Assembly: GCA_028725765.1 (NCBI GenBank)
Contig: JAQYRL010000065.1
Coordinates: 1 to 64,000 of the forward strand
Length of the DNA stretch: 64,000 nt
Origin: Clostridiales bacterium
Lineage (GTDB): Bacteria; Bacillota; Clostridia; Peptostreptococcales; Anaerovoracaceae
Direction: 5' to 3'
In this document: positions 9,595 through 20,384 of the stretch, piece after piece
Position numbering within the stretch: the first letter of the stretch is position 1
Layout: each line of letters opens with the position of its first letter
Program-made: the position numbers and the translations under genes
The notes under the pieces: generated by a model
The model's input: only the letters and a program-made list of their open reading frames with translations
Database searches by the model: none
Told to the model about the DNA's origin: nothing

Positions 9595-10591
9595 ATGGTT
9601 CCCTCAATCTTTCTATGATGTTCTCTGCAGGAAGACCTACCTTCTTGCCAAGAAGTATGATACGCAGATTATCAATTTCGATCTCCTTTGCGAGCCAGTA
9701 AGCTGCAATAGGTGCAATACCAAATGACTCGTATTTCGCAGTCTTGTTATATTCCATAAGCGTATCGGCACAGAGCTTTTCAAGTACACTAAAATCATTT
9801 CTTTCAACTACATGAGCGGCGCCTTTTTCCATGACTTCCTTCAATTTATATGGTTTAAGTCTTTCGGCAATTTGACTGTAGCTTTCCTCCCAGTGTTGGG
9901 TGTAAAGGTTCATTGGGACCTCTCCATGGTCAAGATACACTTTCTCAAATACATTCCATGTTTTACCCATCTGCTTCAATCTTACAAAAGACTTTAAATT
10001 CAATAAATCTAATTGTTTTTTCACCAGATTTATTATGAAATCTACATCAACGTTAAGAGCCATCTCATACATTTCTTCATAGCATGCCTTGTCCAAGATG
10101 ATATCAATAATTTGAGGATCTCTTGATCTTGAGAATGCATCAACTGCTTCTTCAATGGCTTCCTTCATGTATGAAGACATGTGAGTATAATTTCGCTCCT
10201 TAACCATTGCCATTATTTTTTGCTCCGATACACCTCCTGACGAAACTAGATTGTTATCGTCCGGTGTTATCCCAAGGAATTCAGATTTCAAACATACCTT
10301 AACATTATGATAATCCATCGGCAAAGTGAAAAGTCCCATCTCTTCTTTTTTCGGCACAGTGGAAAAAATCATGCGAATAAGTCTGTTTTGTTCTCTCCTT
10401 ATAAAAAACTCTATATCACCGTCATAAAGTTCTTTCGCCTCACCATAACCGAAGTCAACAAGAATGCTCTCTATGGCTGCAAGGTCCTTAGCTTGAGCAA
10501 GCCTCATCAATGCCTGCTTGTCCATCAGTTTATTAACATATGACCCGATATATGCCGCTGCAAATGTATATTCTTCTAATGGCTTTCTCAT
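9587..10591 (-). CDS. ntpC: V-type ATPase subunit C
   Basis: Funnel-shaped socket subunit joining the central stalk (D/F) to the membrane K ring. The 334-residue, mostly helical protein carries the family features A-A-Y-I-G-S-Y-V-N-K-L-M near the N-terminus and repeated three-part helical organisation; length matches the bacterial family. SD GAGGAG precedes the ATG. It lies 16 nt after subunit E, within the operon. Confidence 0.92.
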   Translation of the reverse strand: MRKPLEEYTFAAAYIGSYVNKLMDKQALMRLAQAKDLAAIESILVDFGYGEAKELYDGDIEFFIRREQNRLIRMIFSTVPKKEEMGLFTLPMDYHNVKVCLKSEFLGITPDDNNLVSSGGVSEQKIMAMVKERNYTHMSSYMKEAIEEAVDAFSRSRDPQIIDIILDKACYEEMYEMALNVDVDFIINLVKKQLDLLNLKSFVRLKQMGKTWNVFEKVYLDHGEVPMNLYTQHWEESYSQIAERLKPYKLKEVMEKGAAHVVERNDFSVLEKLCADTLMEYNKTAKYESFGIAPIAAYWLAKEIEIDNLRIILLGKKVGLPAENIIERLREPYV

Positions 10592-10607
10592 TATATCTCC
10601 TCACACC

Positions 10608-11198
10608 CTAAAAAAGTTTTTCCACAACTGACGAAACTATATTCCCATACTCCTCTTCGATAAGATTTTCAAGTGTTCCGTTCATATAAATCTGTCCTTT
10701 CTTAACCATAAAACCGCCAACAGCATCTACAGTTTCGTCAGACAGAGTGAAACCTTTAAATTCAGCATCAAATGCGAGATTTTGATTAAGTTTCTCAACT
10801 AATTTCGTCCCTATTTCTTCGCGTTGAGTAGGATTCATAACAATTTCACCTTCTCTAATGCCTGATGCTTTGATTTTCTCAACAAGAAAATCTATATACT
10901 TATCGTTTTCCATAGAAGCAATCTTTTCAGCTGCAATCTTAAATGCTTTATCAATTATCTCCTGTTTTACACCTAGAGTAATTTTCCTACCATCTATTTC
11001 GGCAACTGATTTCTTCCTGTCGATAAGCTTAAGTTTTTCCTCTTCTCCTCGAGTTTTGTATGATTCAAAAAGACTCTCAGCATTCTCTTTGGCTTCGTTT
11101 ACGATTCCTTCAGCCCTGAGATTTGCATCCAAAGTTATAGCATCTGCCTGAGCCTTGGCATCTTCGAGAATTTTTGAGGTTATTTTCTCTACACTCAT
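10608..11198 (-). CDS. ntpE: V-type ATPase subunit E
   Basis: Peripheral-stalk subunit that pairs with the G/H subunit and attaches to the A3B3 head. The 196-residue protein has a long N-terminal charged coiled coil (about 1-90, rich in A, E, K) and a globular C-terminal domain ending V-D-A-V-G-G-F-M-V-K-K-G-x-I-x-x-N-x-T-L-E-N-L-I, typical of E subunits. SD AAGGAG is 6 nt upstream. Gap of 24 nt from subunit K. Confidence 0.9.
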   Translation of the reverse strand: MSVEKITSKILEDAKAQADAITLDANLRAEGIVNEAKENAESLFESYKTRGEEEKLKLIDRKKSVAEIDGRKITLGVKQEIIDKAFKIAAEKIASMENDKYIDFLVEKIKASGIREGEIVMNPTQREEIGTKLVEKLNQNLAFDAEFKGFTLSDETVDAVGGFMVKKGQIYMNGTLENLIEEEYGNIVSSVVEKLF

Positions 11199-11222
11199 TT
11201 ATATCTCCTTTAGATATTTCCA

Positions 11223-13718
<2,496 letters not shown>

Positions 13719-13732
<14 letters not shown>

Positions 13733-14045
13733 TGCTGCTCACTATCCTTTCAAAAATAAAATCAGATACCTCATCCAATTTATCCTCTGCATTATTCTGC
13801 ATCTCTCTGTTTTGCTTCTTAACATTTTCAATAAAGTCATCATAATTTGTCTTAGCAATACGATTACCTTCTTCAATTTGTTCCTGATAGTAATCCTTAC
13901 CTTTTTGCTCTGCTTCACTTATGATTCCTTCACTGCGATTCTTAGCATCTTCTAGGATTTTCTTTTCCGTAGCCTTTGCTTCTTTAACAAGATTTTCAGC
14001 TGCTTCCTCGCTATTGACAATCTTAGCAAGTTCATCAGAAAACAT
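13719..14045 (-). CDS. ntpF: V-type ATPase subunit G/H (peripheral stalk)
   Basis: Peripheral-stalk coiled-coil partner of subunit E. The 108-residue chain is charged and helical throughout (A-E-N-L-V-K-E-A-K-A-T-E-K-K-I-L-E-D-A-K), with no hydrophobic segment. SD AAGGAGGTG is strong. It is the first gene of the operon, preceded by a clear promoter at 14087-14115. The symbol follows E. hirae (NtpF), although annotation of this subunit varies (AhaH, atpG). Confidence 0.88.
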
Positions 14046-14086
14046 AAACCCACCTCCTTATTCTACGGAAGATATATGTATATTTA

Positions 14087-14115
14087 ATTATACTCTTAAG
14101 AATACATTCCTTCAA
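14087..14115 (-). promoter_or_regulatory. Promoter of the V-ATPase operon
   Basis: On the minus strand: TTGAAG, 17 nt, TATAAT, about 42 nt before the ATG of the first subunit gene. Confidence 0.75.
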
Positions 14116-14192
14116 GTATTGTACCCACAAATTAAAAATTTTACTCATCTTATTTATTTTTTTCGGGATCACAATGTACTAAAAAAAGTTCG

Positions 14193-14221
14193 TTGACACG
14201 TTGAATTTTGAGGTATACAAT
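14193..14221 (+). promoter_or_regulatory. Promoter of atoE
   Basis: TTGACA, 17 nt, TACAAT, giving a start of transcription about 45 nt upstream of the atoE ATG. The two promoters (V-ATPase and atoE) are divergent, about 80 nt apart. Confidence 0.75.
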
Positions 14222-14273
14222 CTGAATTAGGAATAATTAACTTATTAACAATCTTTTAGAAAAGGAGGGTATT

Positions 14274-15632
14274 ATGTTCAAGAAAGTTTCTAATGCTTGC
14301 GTGCATATGGTAAATAAACTTTTACCAGATCCATTTATTTTCTGCATAATGCTGTCAATTATTGTTTTTGTCGTAGCGATTCCTGTTACCAAGATGGGGC
14401 CTCTTGAGCTCATTGATAACTGGGGCGACGGTGCCTGGAATTTGCTTGCGTTCTCGATGCAGATGGCCTTGGTTCTTGTGCTTGGTAGCGCCATGGCTCA
14501 AGCTCCTGTAGTGAAGAGACTCGTAGCTAGAGTTGCCTCACTTGCCAAAACGCCTAAACAGGGGATTTTGGTAGTTACCTTTTTCTCACTTATAGCATGT
14601 TGGCTTAACTGGGGATTTGGTCTTGTTGTTGGAGCAATCCTAGCAAAAGAGATTGCAAGACAGCTTGACGGTGTCGACTATAGACTTCTCATCGCTTCGG
14701 CATATTCAGGTTTTGTAATCTGGCATGCTGGATTTTCAGCTTCAATTCCACTTGCACTTGCTACACCTGATAAGCAGGCCCTTGCAGCAGCAACTGGTGG
14801 TGTTGTAAAAGATGTTATACCAACAAGCATGACTATCTTTGCTCCATATAACCTCATCATGATCGTCATCATTTTAATTTGTCTACCATTTATAAACGCA
14901 GCAATGCATCCTGAAAAGAATGATGTAATCGCTGTAGATCCTGCGCTTATTGAAGAAGAGGTATATGTTTACAAGCCACCTGAAACTCCTGCTGAACGTC
15001 TTGAAAACAGCTGGATCGTTTCTACCATAATTTCTATGGCCGGGGTAATTTATCTTGTAAGTTATTTTTCAAAGAACGGATTTAATCTGTCACTAAACAT
15101 TGTAAATATGATATTCTTAACTTTAGGTATCATCTGTCACAAAACTCCAATTAACTACGTAAGAGCGATTGCAGAGGCTGCAAAAGGTGCTGCTGGCATT
15201 ATTATCCAGTTCCCATTCTATGCTGGAATAATGGCAATGATGGTTACTGCAAATCCTGATACTGGAGTTTCTCTTGCAGGTGCAATATCTCACGGTTTCG
15301 TAAATATTTCAAACCAGGTAACATTCCCGTTATTTACATTCCTCTCTGCAGGTATTGTAAATCTATTCGTACCTTCAGGTGGTGGTCAGTGGGCAGTTCA
15401 AGGTCCAATCATGATGCCTGCAGGTCAGGCTCTTGGCGTAGACCCTTCTGTAACAGGTATGGCTATCGCATGGGGAGATGCTTGGACAAATATGATTCAA
15501 CCGTTCTGGGCACTTCCTGCACTTGGTATTGCCGGCCTGTCAGCTAGAGATATCATGGGATACTGCCTAATCACACTGTTCTTTGTAGCAATTGTTGTAT
15601 GTGGTGGCTTCCTAGTTGTAGGGCTTATATAA
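14274..15632 (+). CDS. atoE: AtoE-type short-chain fatty acid transporter
   Basis: Integral membrane carrier of the AtoE/TIGR00366 family, expected to move short-chain fatty acids such as butyrate or acetoacetate. The 452-residue protein has about twelve hydrophobic segments and the family motifs L-P-D-P-F-I-F-C-I-M-L, C-W-L-N-W-G-F-G-L-V-V-G-A, Y-S-G-F-V-I-W-H-A-G-F-S-A-S-I-P-L and V-P-S-G-G-G-Q-W-A-V-Q-G-P. AGGAGG precedes the ATG. In a lysine/amino acid fermenter it probably exports the acids formed by Kce and the CoA-transferase; direction of transport is inferred. Confidence 0.9.
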   Translation: MFKKVSNACVHMVNKLLPDPFIFCIMLSIIVFVVAIPVTKMGPLELIDNWGDGAWNLLAFSMQMALVLVLGSAMAQAPVVKRLVARVASLAKTPKQGILVVTFFSLIACWLNWGFGLVVGAILAKEIARQLDGVDYRLLIASAYSGFVIWHAGFSASIPLALATPDKQALAAATGGVVKDVIPTSMTIFAPYNLIMIVIILICLPFINAAMHPEKNDVIAVDPALIEEEVYVYKPPETPAERLENSWIVSTIISMAGVIYLVSYFSKNGFNLSLNIVNMIFLTLGIICHKTPINYVRAIAEAAKGAAGIIIQFPFYAGIMAMMVTANPDTGVSLAGAISHGFVNISNQVTFPLFTFLSAGIVNLFVPSGGGQWAVQGPIMMPAGQALGVDPSVTGMAIAWGDAWTNMIQPFWALPALGIAGLSARDIMGYCLITLFFVAIVVCGGFLVVGLI

Positions 15633-15678
15633 TTATATTGTCAAGAGCCTTATAGGCTTAGACAAACGACAAAATAAT

Positions 15679-15720
15679 AGCGACCTTTCACGTTTATATC
15701 CGTGTCAGGTCGCTGTTTTT
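15679..15720 (+). terminator. Intrinsic terminator after atoE
   Basis: AGCGACCT (15679-15686) pairs with AGGTCGCT (15707-15714), with an inner CACG/CGTG stem, followed by TTTTT. It may also act for the convergent whiA gene. Confidence 0.85.
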
Positions 15721-15723
15721 ATA

Positions 15724-16665
15724 TTATAGATTGTTTGCAATCTCACTTATTTTTTTGAGTCTATTGTTAACACCGGATTTTTTTAATGGCGTACTGAGCA
15801 TTTCACCTAGCTGTGTCAGGCTTGCTTCAGGATTTGCAAGCCTAGCAAGTGCAACTTCTCTGAGTTTATCAGGTAGGAAGTTTTCTCCCTTAGCATTGAA
15901 TATTTTTTTAATATCCTGAATCTGTCTTCCAGATGCACTTATAACTCTGTCCATATTTGCCGTATCACAGTTTGTTAGACGGATTGCCTCGCTACGCAAC
16001 TCTTTTGTTATCATAATGTTTTCAAGTTCAAGCACTTTGCTATGAGCGCCCATAAGAGCAAGGAGATCACTTATATATCCTGAAGATTTGACATATACGA
16101 TGTAGTACTTGCCGCGTTTTGTCATCTTTGCTTCAAGATCGTCGAAAGTGCCGACAAGGCGCACAAGATCTTTTGACATTTTTTCGCCTGCACAGCGCCA
16201 TTCCATCTGATAACTTTTCTCAGGGTTGGATATTGTCCCTGCTGCAAGAAAGCTACCTCTTAAATAACTCTTCCGGCAACATTTCGTCCTTATTATTCCA
16301 GGATATATTCCATCAGATATGTAATTGTTTCCTTGCTTTATCATAAGTATACCAGTTTCTCTCAAAATTGCTTCGCTACGCATATCTGGAGTTATCCTGA
16401 GAACGTAAACATTACCCCTCGACAAATTTGTTTCTTCCTCGTATTCGACGATTGGGTCAATCTGAAAATACTCGCTTAAAAGGACTTTAAAATGCCTTGC
16501 AACAGCAGCATTTTCAGTTTTGAGTATGATATTAAATTTTCCATTACCTGCAAGACCGATACTTCCCGCCATACGAATGAAGCTGGCGATTTCCGCCAGC
16601 TTACAACAATTTTTTTCAGTTTCGAATCTCGCCAGTTCGTTCTTTGTTTCTTGAGCGAATGACAT
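15724..16665 (-). CDS. whiA: DNA-binding protein WhiA
   Basis: Cytoplasmic WhiA protein: an N-terminal LAGLIDADG-like fold (about 1-200, with R-G-S-F-L-A-A-G-T-I-S-N-P-E-K-S-Y) and a C-terminal helix-turn-helix (L-R-E-V-A-L-A-R-L-A-N-P-E-A-S-L-T-Q-L-G). In Streptomyces it controls sporulation genes; in other Gram-positives it affects division and metabolism. The length (313) is usual. It ends the murB-PHP-rapZ-(kce)-whiA group. Upstream kce (16736) separates it from rapZ, where yvcK is usually found. Confidence 0.94.
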   Translation of the reverse strand: MSFAQETKNELARFETEKNCCKLAEIASFIRMAGSIGLAGNGKFNIILKTENAAVARHFKVLLSEYFQIDPIVEYEEETNLSRGNVYVLRITPDMRSEAILRETGILMIKQGNNYISDGIYPGIIRTKCCRKSYLRGSFLAAGTISNPEKSYQMEWRCAGEKMSKDLVRLVGTFDDLEAKMTKRGKYYIVYVKSSGYISDLLALMGAHSKVLELENIMITKELRSEAIRLTNCDTANMDRVISASGRQIQDIKKIFNAKGENFLPDKLREVALARLANPEASLTQLGEMLSTPLKKSGVNNRLKKISEIANNL

Positions 16666-16735
16666 AGATATTCTCCCTTATTTCAAATATCTGTTATTAA
16701 TTAAACTCCATTAGAGTTAGAATTCAAAATTTACA

Positions 16736-17569
16736 CTATTTGTTTTTTCTTGGTGGGATTCCAAGGATTTCTCTTGCTTCATCTGGAGTAGCGATTTCTC
16801 TTCCCATAATCTTAGCAAGTTCAACAGCCTTTGCAACTAACTGCCCATTAGATTCTGCAAGGACACCTTTTTCAATATATAGGTGATCTTCAAAGCCAAC
16901 ACGAACGTGTCCGCCCATAGCAATTGTTGCTGCTGCGATTGGCCAGCAATTTCTGCCAAGGCCTGTAGCAGTCCAAGTGCATCCTGGAGGAAGTGAACCT
17001 ACCATGAATACTAGGTCACGAATAGTTGCAGTCATTGTAACGCCTAGTACAAAGTCAAAGTGCATAGGATCCTTGATAAATCCTTTTTTGTGGAATTTAA
17101 GAGCTGTATCAACCATGCCTTTTTCAAAAACTTCTAGTTCAGGCTTAATTCCCTTTTCATTCATGATTTTTGCGAAGTTAACAATTGTATCATCAGTATT
17201 CACAAAGATTTCGTCTCCGCCGAAGTTACAAGTACCACAGTCAAGTGTTGCGAACTCAGGTGTTGGGACTACGTCTGTAGATGCAAGTCTCTCAAGGTCA
17301 GTCATTCCAACTGCTCCACCTGTTGAAGGCTGAATAATTACGTCAGGACAAACTTCATAAATAGCGTCCATGCACTCTTGGAATCTTTCAGTAGACTGAG
17401 TTGGTGTTCCGTCATCCCATCTAACGTGAAGGTGAATTACAGCAGCACCAGCATCATAAGCTGACTTAGCTTCTCTTACAATTTCTTCAACTGTGTAAGG
17501 TACAGCAGGGTTCTGTTCCTTAGTTACCTCTGCACCACAGATACATGAACTGATAATTAATTTTTCCAT
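16736..17569 (-). CDS. kce: 3-keto-5-aminohexanoate cleavage enzyme
   Basis: BKACE (formerly DUF849) family enzyme. Kce condenses 3-keto-5-aminohexanoate with acetyl-CoA to give L-3-aminobutyryl-CoA and acetoacetate, the cleavage step of lysine fermentation. The 277-residue TIM-barrel protein has the Zn ligands H46 and H48 in V-I-H-L-H-V-R and E227 in G-F-E-D, plus E14, matching characterised Kce. The whole sequence resembles Kce more than other BKACE members, but substrate range in this superfamily is broad. It has its own promoter (17722-17750) and a good SD (AAGGAGA). The other lysine genes (kamA, kamDE, kal) are not in the window. It occupies the usual position of yvcK between rapZ and whiA. 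Confidence 0.88.
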   Translation of the reverse strand: MEKLIISSCICGAEVTKEQNPAVPYTVEEIVREAKSAYDAGAAVIHLHVRWDDGTPTQSTERFQECMDAIYEVCPDVIIQPSTGGAVGMTDLERLASTDVVPTPEFATLDCGTCNFGGDEIFVNTDDTIVNFAKIMNEKGIKPELEVFEKGMVDTALKFHKKGFIKDPMHFDFVLGVTMTATIRDLVFMVGSLPPGCTWTATGLGRNCWPIAAATIAMGGHVRVGFEDHLYIEKGVLAESNGQLVAKAVELAKIMGREIATPDEAREILGIPPRKNK

Positions 17570-17721
17570 ATCTTCTCCTTATCATAAAAACATAATTGTA
17601 ACATATATTAAATCCTGTTTTTTAGGTTCAGGTATTTTAATATGTTCTCATCATATAAGATTAACAAGCCCTAAAATCTATAAGTTTCATTTAGAAAAGA
17701 GCTCTTCCTAAGATAGTTAAT

Positions 17722-17750
17722 ATTGTATCATTTTTAAAACTTTTCTTCAA
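17722..17750 (-). promoter_or_regulatory. Promoter of kce
   Basis: Minus strand: TTGAAG, 17 nt, TACAAT. It gives a leader of about 150 nt before the kce ATG; I could not assign a riboswitch to that leader. Confidence 0.65.
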
Positions 17751-17820
17751 GTGGATGTTCACACTATACAACAGTTTTACTCTTCTTTGTAATAGTTATT
17801 TACAAATCTATATATAACTT

Positions 17821-18687
17821 CTATAAGTCCCTATGTTCAACTGTAACTTGAAAGCCCGATTTCAAAAACATCGATTCAAATACCTCAGCCATAGTAACCG
17901 ATCTATGTTGGCCTCCTGTGCAACCAAATGCAATGTTTAAATGATTTTTTCCTTCTTTCTCGTAATACGGCACAAGACTTCTTATCGTGCGAAAAAAATC
18001 TTCAATAAACAACTTCGTAATTTGTTGTCTTAAAACATATTCCTGCACTTTTTTGTTTCTTCCGGTCAGTTTTTTTAAACTCTTAACATAGAATGGATTA
18101 GGAATAAATCTGACATCAATCACCATGTCCGCAGCTTCAGGCAGCCCTCTCTTGTATCCAAATGATTGAAGATTAATTGTAAATGGTACGCTTGGAACAT
18201 CATCCTTAAAAGTTTTATCAAGCATATTGTTTAGTTGTGCTACCCTAAGACCTGTAGTATCAACGACATAATCTGCCATCTTCCTTATTCCGGATAGAAG
18301 TTCTCTCTCTTTGCCAATCACATTTGAATCTGCAGCACCAGATGTTCCCATATATAATGGATGGTTGCGTCTCGATTCATTGTACCGCCTCATAAGAGCT
18401 TTGTCGCTTGCTTCTACAAAGAGAATTTTGAGTTCAACATCTGGATCTTTTTTTAATCTCTCAAGTGCTGAATATAAGTCATCAAAAAACTCTCCGCCAC
18501 GAACATCAATTATAATAGCTATTCGATCCATATGTGAAGAATTTTTTGAAAGTTGAACAAAACTATCAATCAAAGACGGTGGCATGTTATCAACACAATA
18601 GAACCCCTTGTCTTCAAACCAATCCGCAACAACAGTTTTGCCCGCTCCCGAAAGCCCTGTTACTAAAAAAATTGAGAGTTTTTCCAT
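17821..18687 (-). CDS. rapZ: RapZ/YvcJ nucleotide-binding protein
   Basis: P-loop protein of the RapZ (YvcJ) family, which binds nucleotides or UDP-GlcNAc-type ligands and acts as an RNase adaptor in Enterobacteria; in Gram-positives its role is less clear. Walker A G-L-S-G-A-G-K-T is at residues 11-18. The C-terminal ligand-binding domain has I-A-F-G-C-T-G-G-Q-H-R-S-V, diagnostic of the family. Length 288 is usual. It lies 61 nt after the PHP gene in a typical murB-rapZ-whiA neighbourhood. Confidence 0.94.
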   Translation of the reverse strand: MEKLSIFLVTGLSGAGKTVVADWFEDKGFYCVDNMPPSLIDSFVQLSKNSSHMDRIAIIIDVRGGEFFDDLYSALERLKKDPDVELKILFVEASDKALMRRYNESRRNHPLYMGTSGAADSNVIGKERELLSGIRKMADYVVDTTGLRVAQLNNMLDKTFKDDVPSVPFTINLQSFGYKRGLPEAADMVIDVRFIPNPFYVKSLKKLTGRNKKVQEYVLRQQITKLFIEDFFRTIRSLVPYYEKEGKNHLNIAFGCTGGQHRSVTMAEVFESMFLKSGFQVTVEHRDL

Positions 18688-18748
18688 ATCCCATCCTTTA
18701 ATTTTTCTTACTCTAAAACAATTTATATCACAACTGCTTATTCAACAG

Positions 18749-19501
18749 TTATATAACTTCTTCAATGTTGACAATTCTATCTATATCAAGGCCCGCTTCA
18801 AATGCCATATCAAGGCCTCTTTCAAAACTACCTACATTTTCCGGCTTATGAGCATCGCTACTTATCACAAATTTCACATCATATTTGGAACAAAATATTA
18901 GTTCATCAACGGTTAAGTGACCATGCCATGGATTAATCTCCATCAATGTGCCAGTTTCTTCACATGCCTCTGTCACCTTTTTAAGATCTATCGGAGCCTT
19001 ATCTCCGGGGTGCGTAAGTATTATTATTTTGTTCTTCTTGAGGGCCGACACCATCATTTCCGTATTCTTCATTTTTAGATTAGACTCGAAAATTTTACCT
19101 AAGCCATGATACCAAAGCCAGTTCCTAATCATATATCCGCCCCTCACGCCAAAATGGTAGCCTGCGTGAACAAAATCAAAGAGTCCTTTTTCAGATTCCG
19201 TCACATCTATGTTGTTTCCACTGTTGACAATATTGGCTTCAACGCTTAGAAAAACAGTTATTTCTTTATATTTTATATTTAACTCCTCTATGATTTCTCT
19301 CATGATAGGGAAATTTTTTCTTTTAACTCCATAAGTTAGATGCCCAGGTCCATGATCAGATATGGCAATAGAAGAAAGACCTTTTTCAATAGCAATTTTA
19401 ACATTATCTTCTATAGTGCCTATACCGTGAGAAAATATAGTATGTGTGTGATAATCCCATATCATCCTATACTTTCTGCCATTTTTATCATATATATTCA
19501 T
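18749..19501 (-). CDS. PHP-domain metal-dependent phosphoesterase
   Basis: Cytoplasmic 250-residue member of the PHP family. Metal ligands are visible: D-Y-H-T-H-T, S-D-H-G-P-G-H, E of S-V-E-A-N, H of T-H-P-G-D and I-S-S-D-A-H. Members include histidinol phosphatase and polymerase-associated PHP; this stand-alone form is commonly found beside murB and rapZ in Clostridia, with substrate unknown. Start by ATG at 19501 with a weak GGTTAGG upstream; a second ATG at about residue 13 (M-I-W-D-Y-H-T-H) is a possible alternative. Confidence 0.88.
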   Translation of the reverse strand: MNIYDKNGRKYRMIWDYHTHTIFSHGIGTIEDNVKIAIEKGLSSIAISDHGPGHLTYGVKRKNFPIMREIIEELNIKYKEITVFLSVEANIVNSGNNIDVTESEKGLFDFVHAGYHFGVRGGYMIRNWLWYHGLGKIFESNLKMKNTEMMVSALKKNKIIILTHPGDKAPIDLKKVTEACEETGTLMEINPWHGHLTVDELIFCSKYDVKFVISSDAHKPENVGSFERGLDMAFEAGLDIDRIVNIEEVI

Positions 19502-19520
19502 ATCCTAACCTTTAATCTAA

Positions 19521-20384
19521 CTACTTTATAATTCTAACTTCTGGCTCAAGTTCAACTCCGAATTTTTCTTTTACAGTTTTTTGGACAAAATCTTTAAGAG
19601 CAAGTACATCACTTGCAGTCGCTCCTCCCTTATTGACAAGGAAGCCACAATGCTTTTCAGAGACCTGAGCTCCACCTATGCTATATCCTGCAAGTCCCGA
19701 GTTCTGTATAAGAGCTCCTGCAAAATGTCCTTCTGGCCTTTTGAAAAAACTACCGCAGCTAGGTAGGTTAAGCGGCTGCTTGCTGTTTCTCCGATTAGTG
19801 TATTCATCCATTAATAACTTTATATCTGATATTTTTTTCTTTTCTAGCTGAAATTCAACTTTAAGGATGATCTCTTGGCTATCTTTGAATCTGCTTGTCC
19901 TATATCCCAAATTCATCTCGTCCTTTGAAACCCAGTAGGCTTCTCCGCCATCAGACTTCATTACATAAGCACGTTTCACAACATGGCTCATCTCACTGCC
20001 ATAGGCTCCCGCATTCATAAACAACGCACCACCAATACTGCCTGGGATGCCACTGATTCTTTCGAGTCCACCAAGCCCCAAATCCATTGCTTTTCGAGCA
20101 GCCGCTGACAGCAGTGCAGATCCTCCACAGCTAAGAATATTTCCGGATGCAGTTATTTTGTTGAATTCATCTCCAAGCTTGATGACTGTGCCCTCATATA
20201 AACCATCTGCAAACAAAGTGTTACTGCCATTGCCGAGGAGAAGGTGTTTCTTATCATCTTTTGAAATTTCCTTGAGTGTATCCGACAATTCTGATTCTGA
20301 CTCTGCGATCAAAAGACGTTCACAGGTCCCTCCAGCCTTAAAAGATGTATATTCGGCCATATTGCAGTTTTTTATAATTTTCAT
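19521..20384 (-). CDS. murB: UDP-N-acetylenolpyruvoylglucosamine reductase
   Basis: FAD-dependent reduction of UDP-GlcNAc-enolpyruvate to UDP-MurNAc with NADPH, in peptidoglycan precursor synthesis. The 287-residue protein is the type II form, with N-terminal Y-T-S-F-K-A-G-G, L-G-N-G-S-N-T-L for FAD, G-I-P-G-S-I-G-G-A-L-F-M-N-A-G-A-Y-G, the R-x-S-R-F motif and the catalytic serine in S-C-G-S-F-F-K-R-P. It overlaps the upstream membrane protein gene by 4 nt and lies 19 nt before the PHP gene. Confidence 0.95.
   Translation of the reverse strand: MKIIKNCNMAEYTSFKAGGTCERLLIAESESELSDTLKEISKDDKKHLLLGNGSNTLFADGLYEGTVIKLGDEFNKITASGNILSCGGSALLSAAARKAMDLGLGGLERISGIPGSIGGALFMNAGAYGSEMSHVVKRAYVMKSDGGEAYWVSKDEMNLGYRTSRFKDSQEIILKVEFQLEKKKISDIKLLMDEYTNRRNSKQPLNLPSCGSFFKRPEGHFAGALIQNSGLAGYSIGGAQVSEKHCGFLVNKGGATASDVLALKDFVQKTVKEKFGVELEPEVRIIK

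Noticed and set aside
17570-17820. Riboswitch in the kce leader
   Set aside because: No conserved core motifs of lysine, SAM, glycine or purine riboswitches could be recognised.
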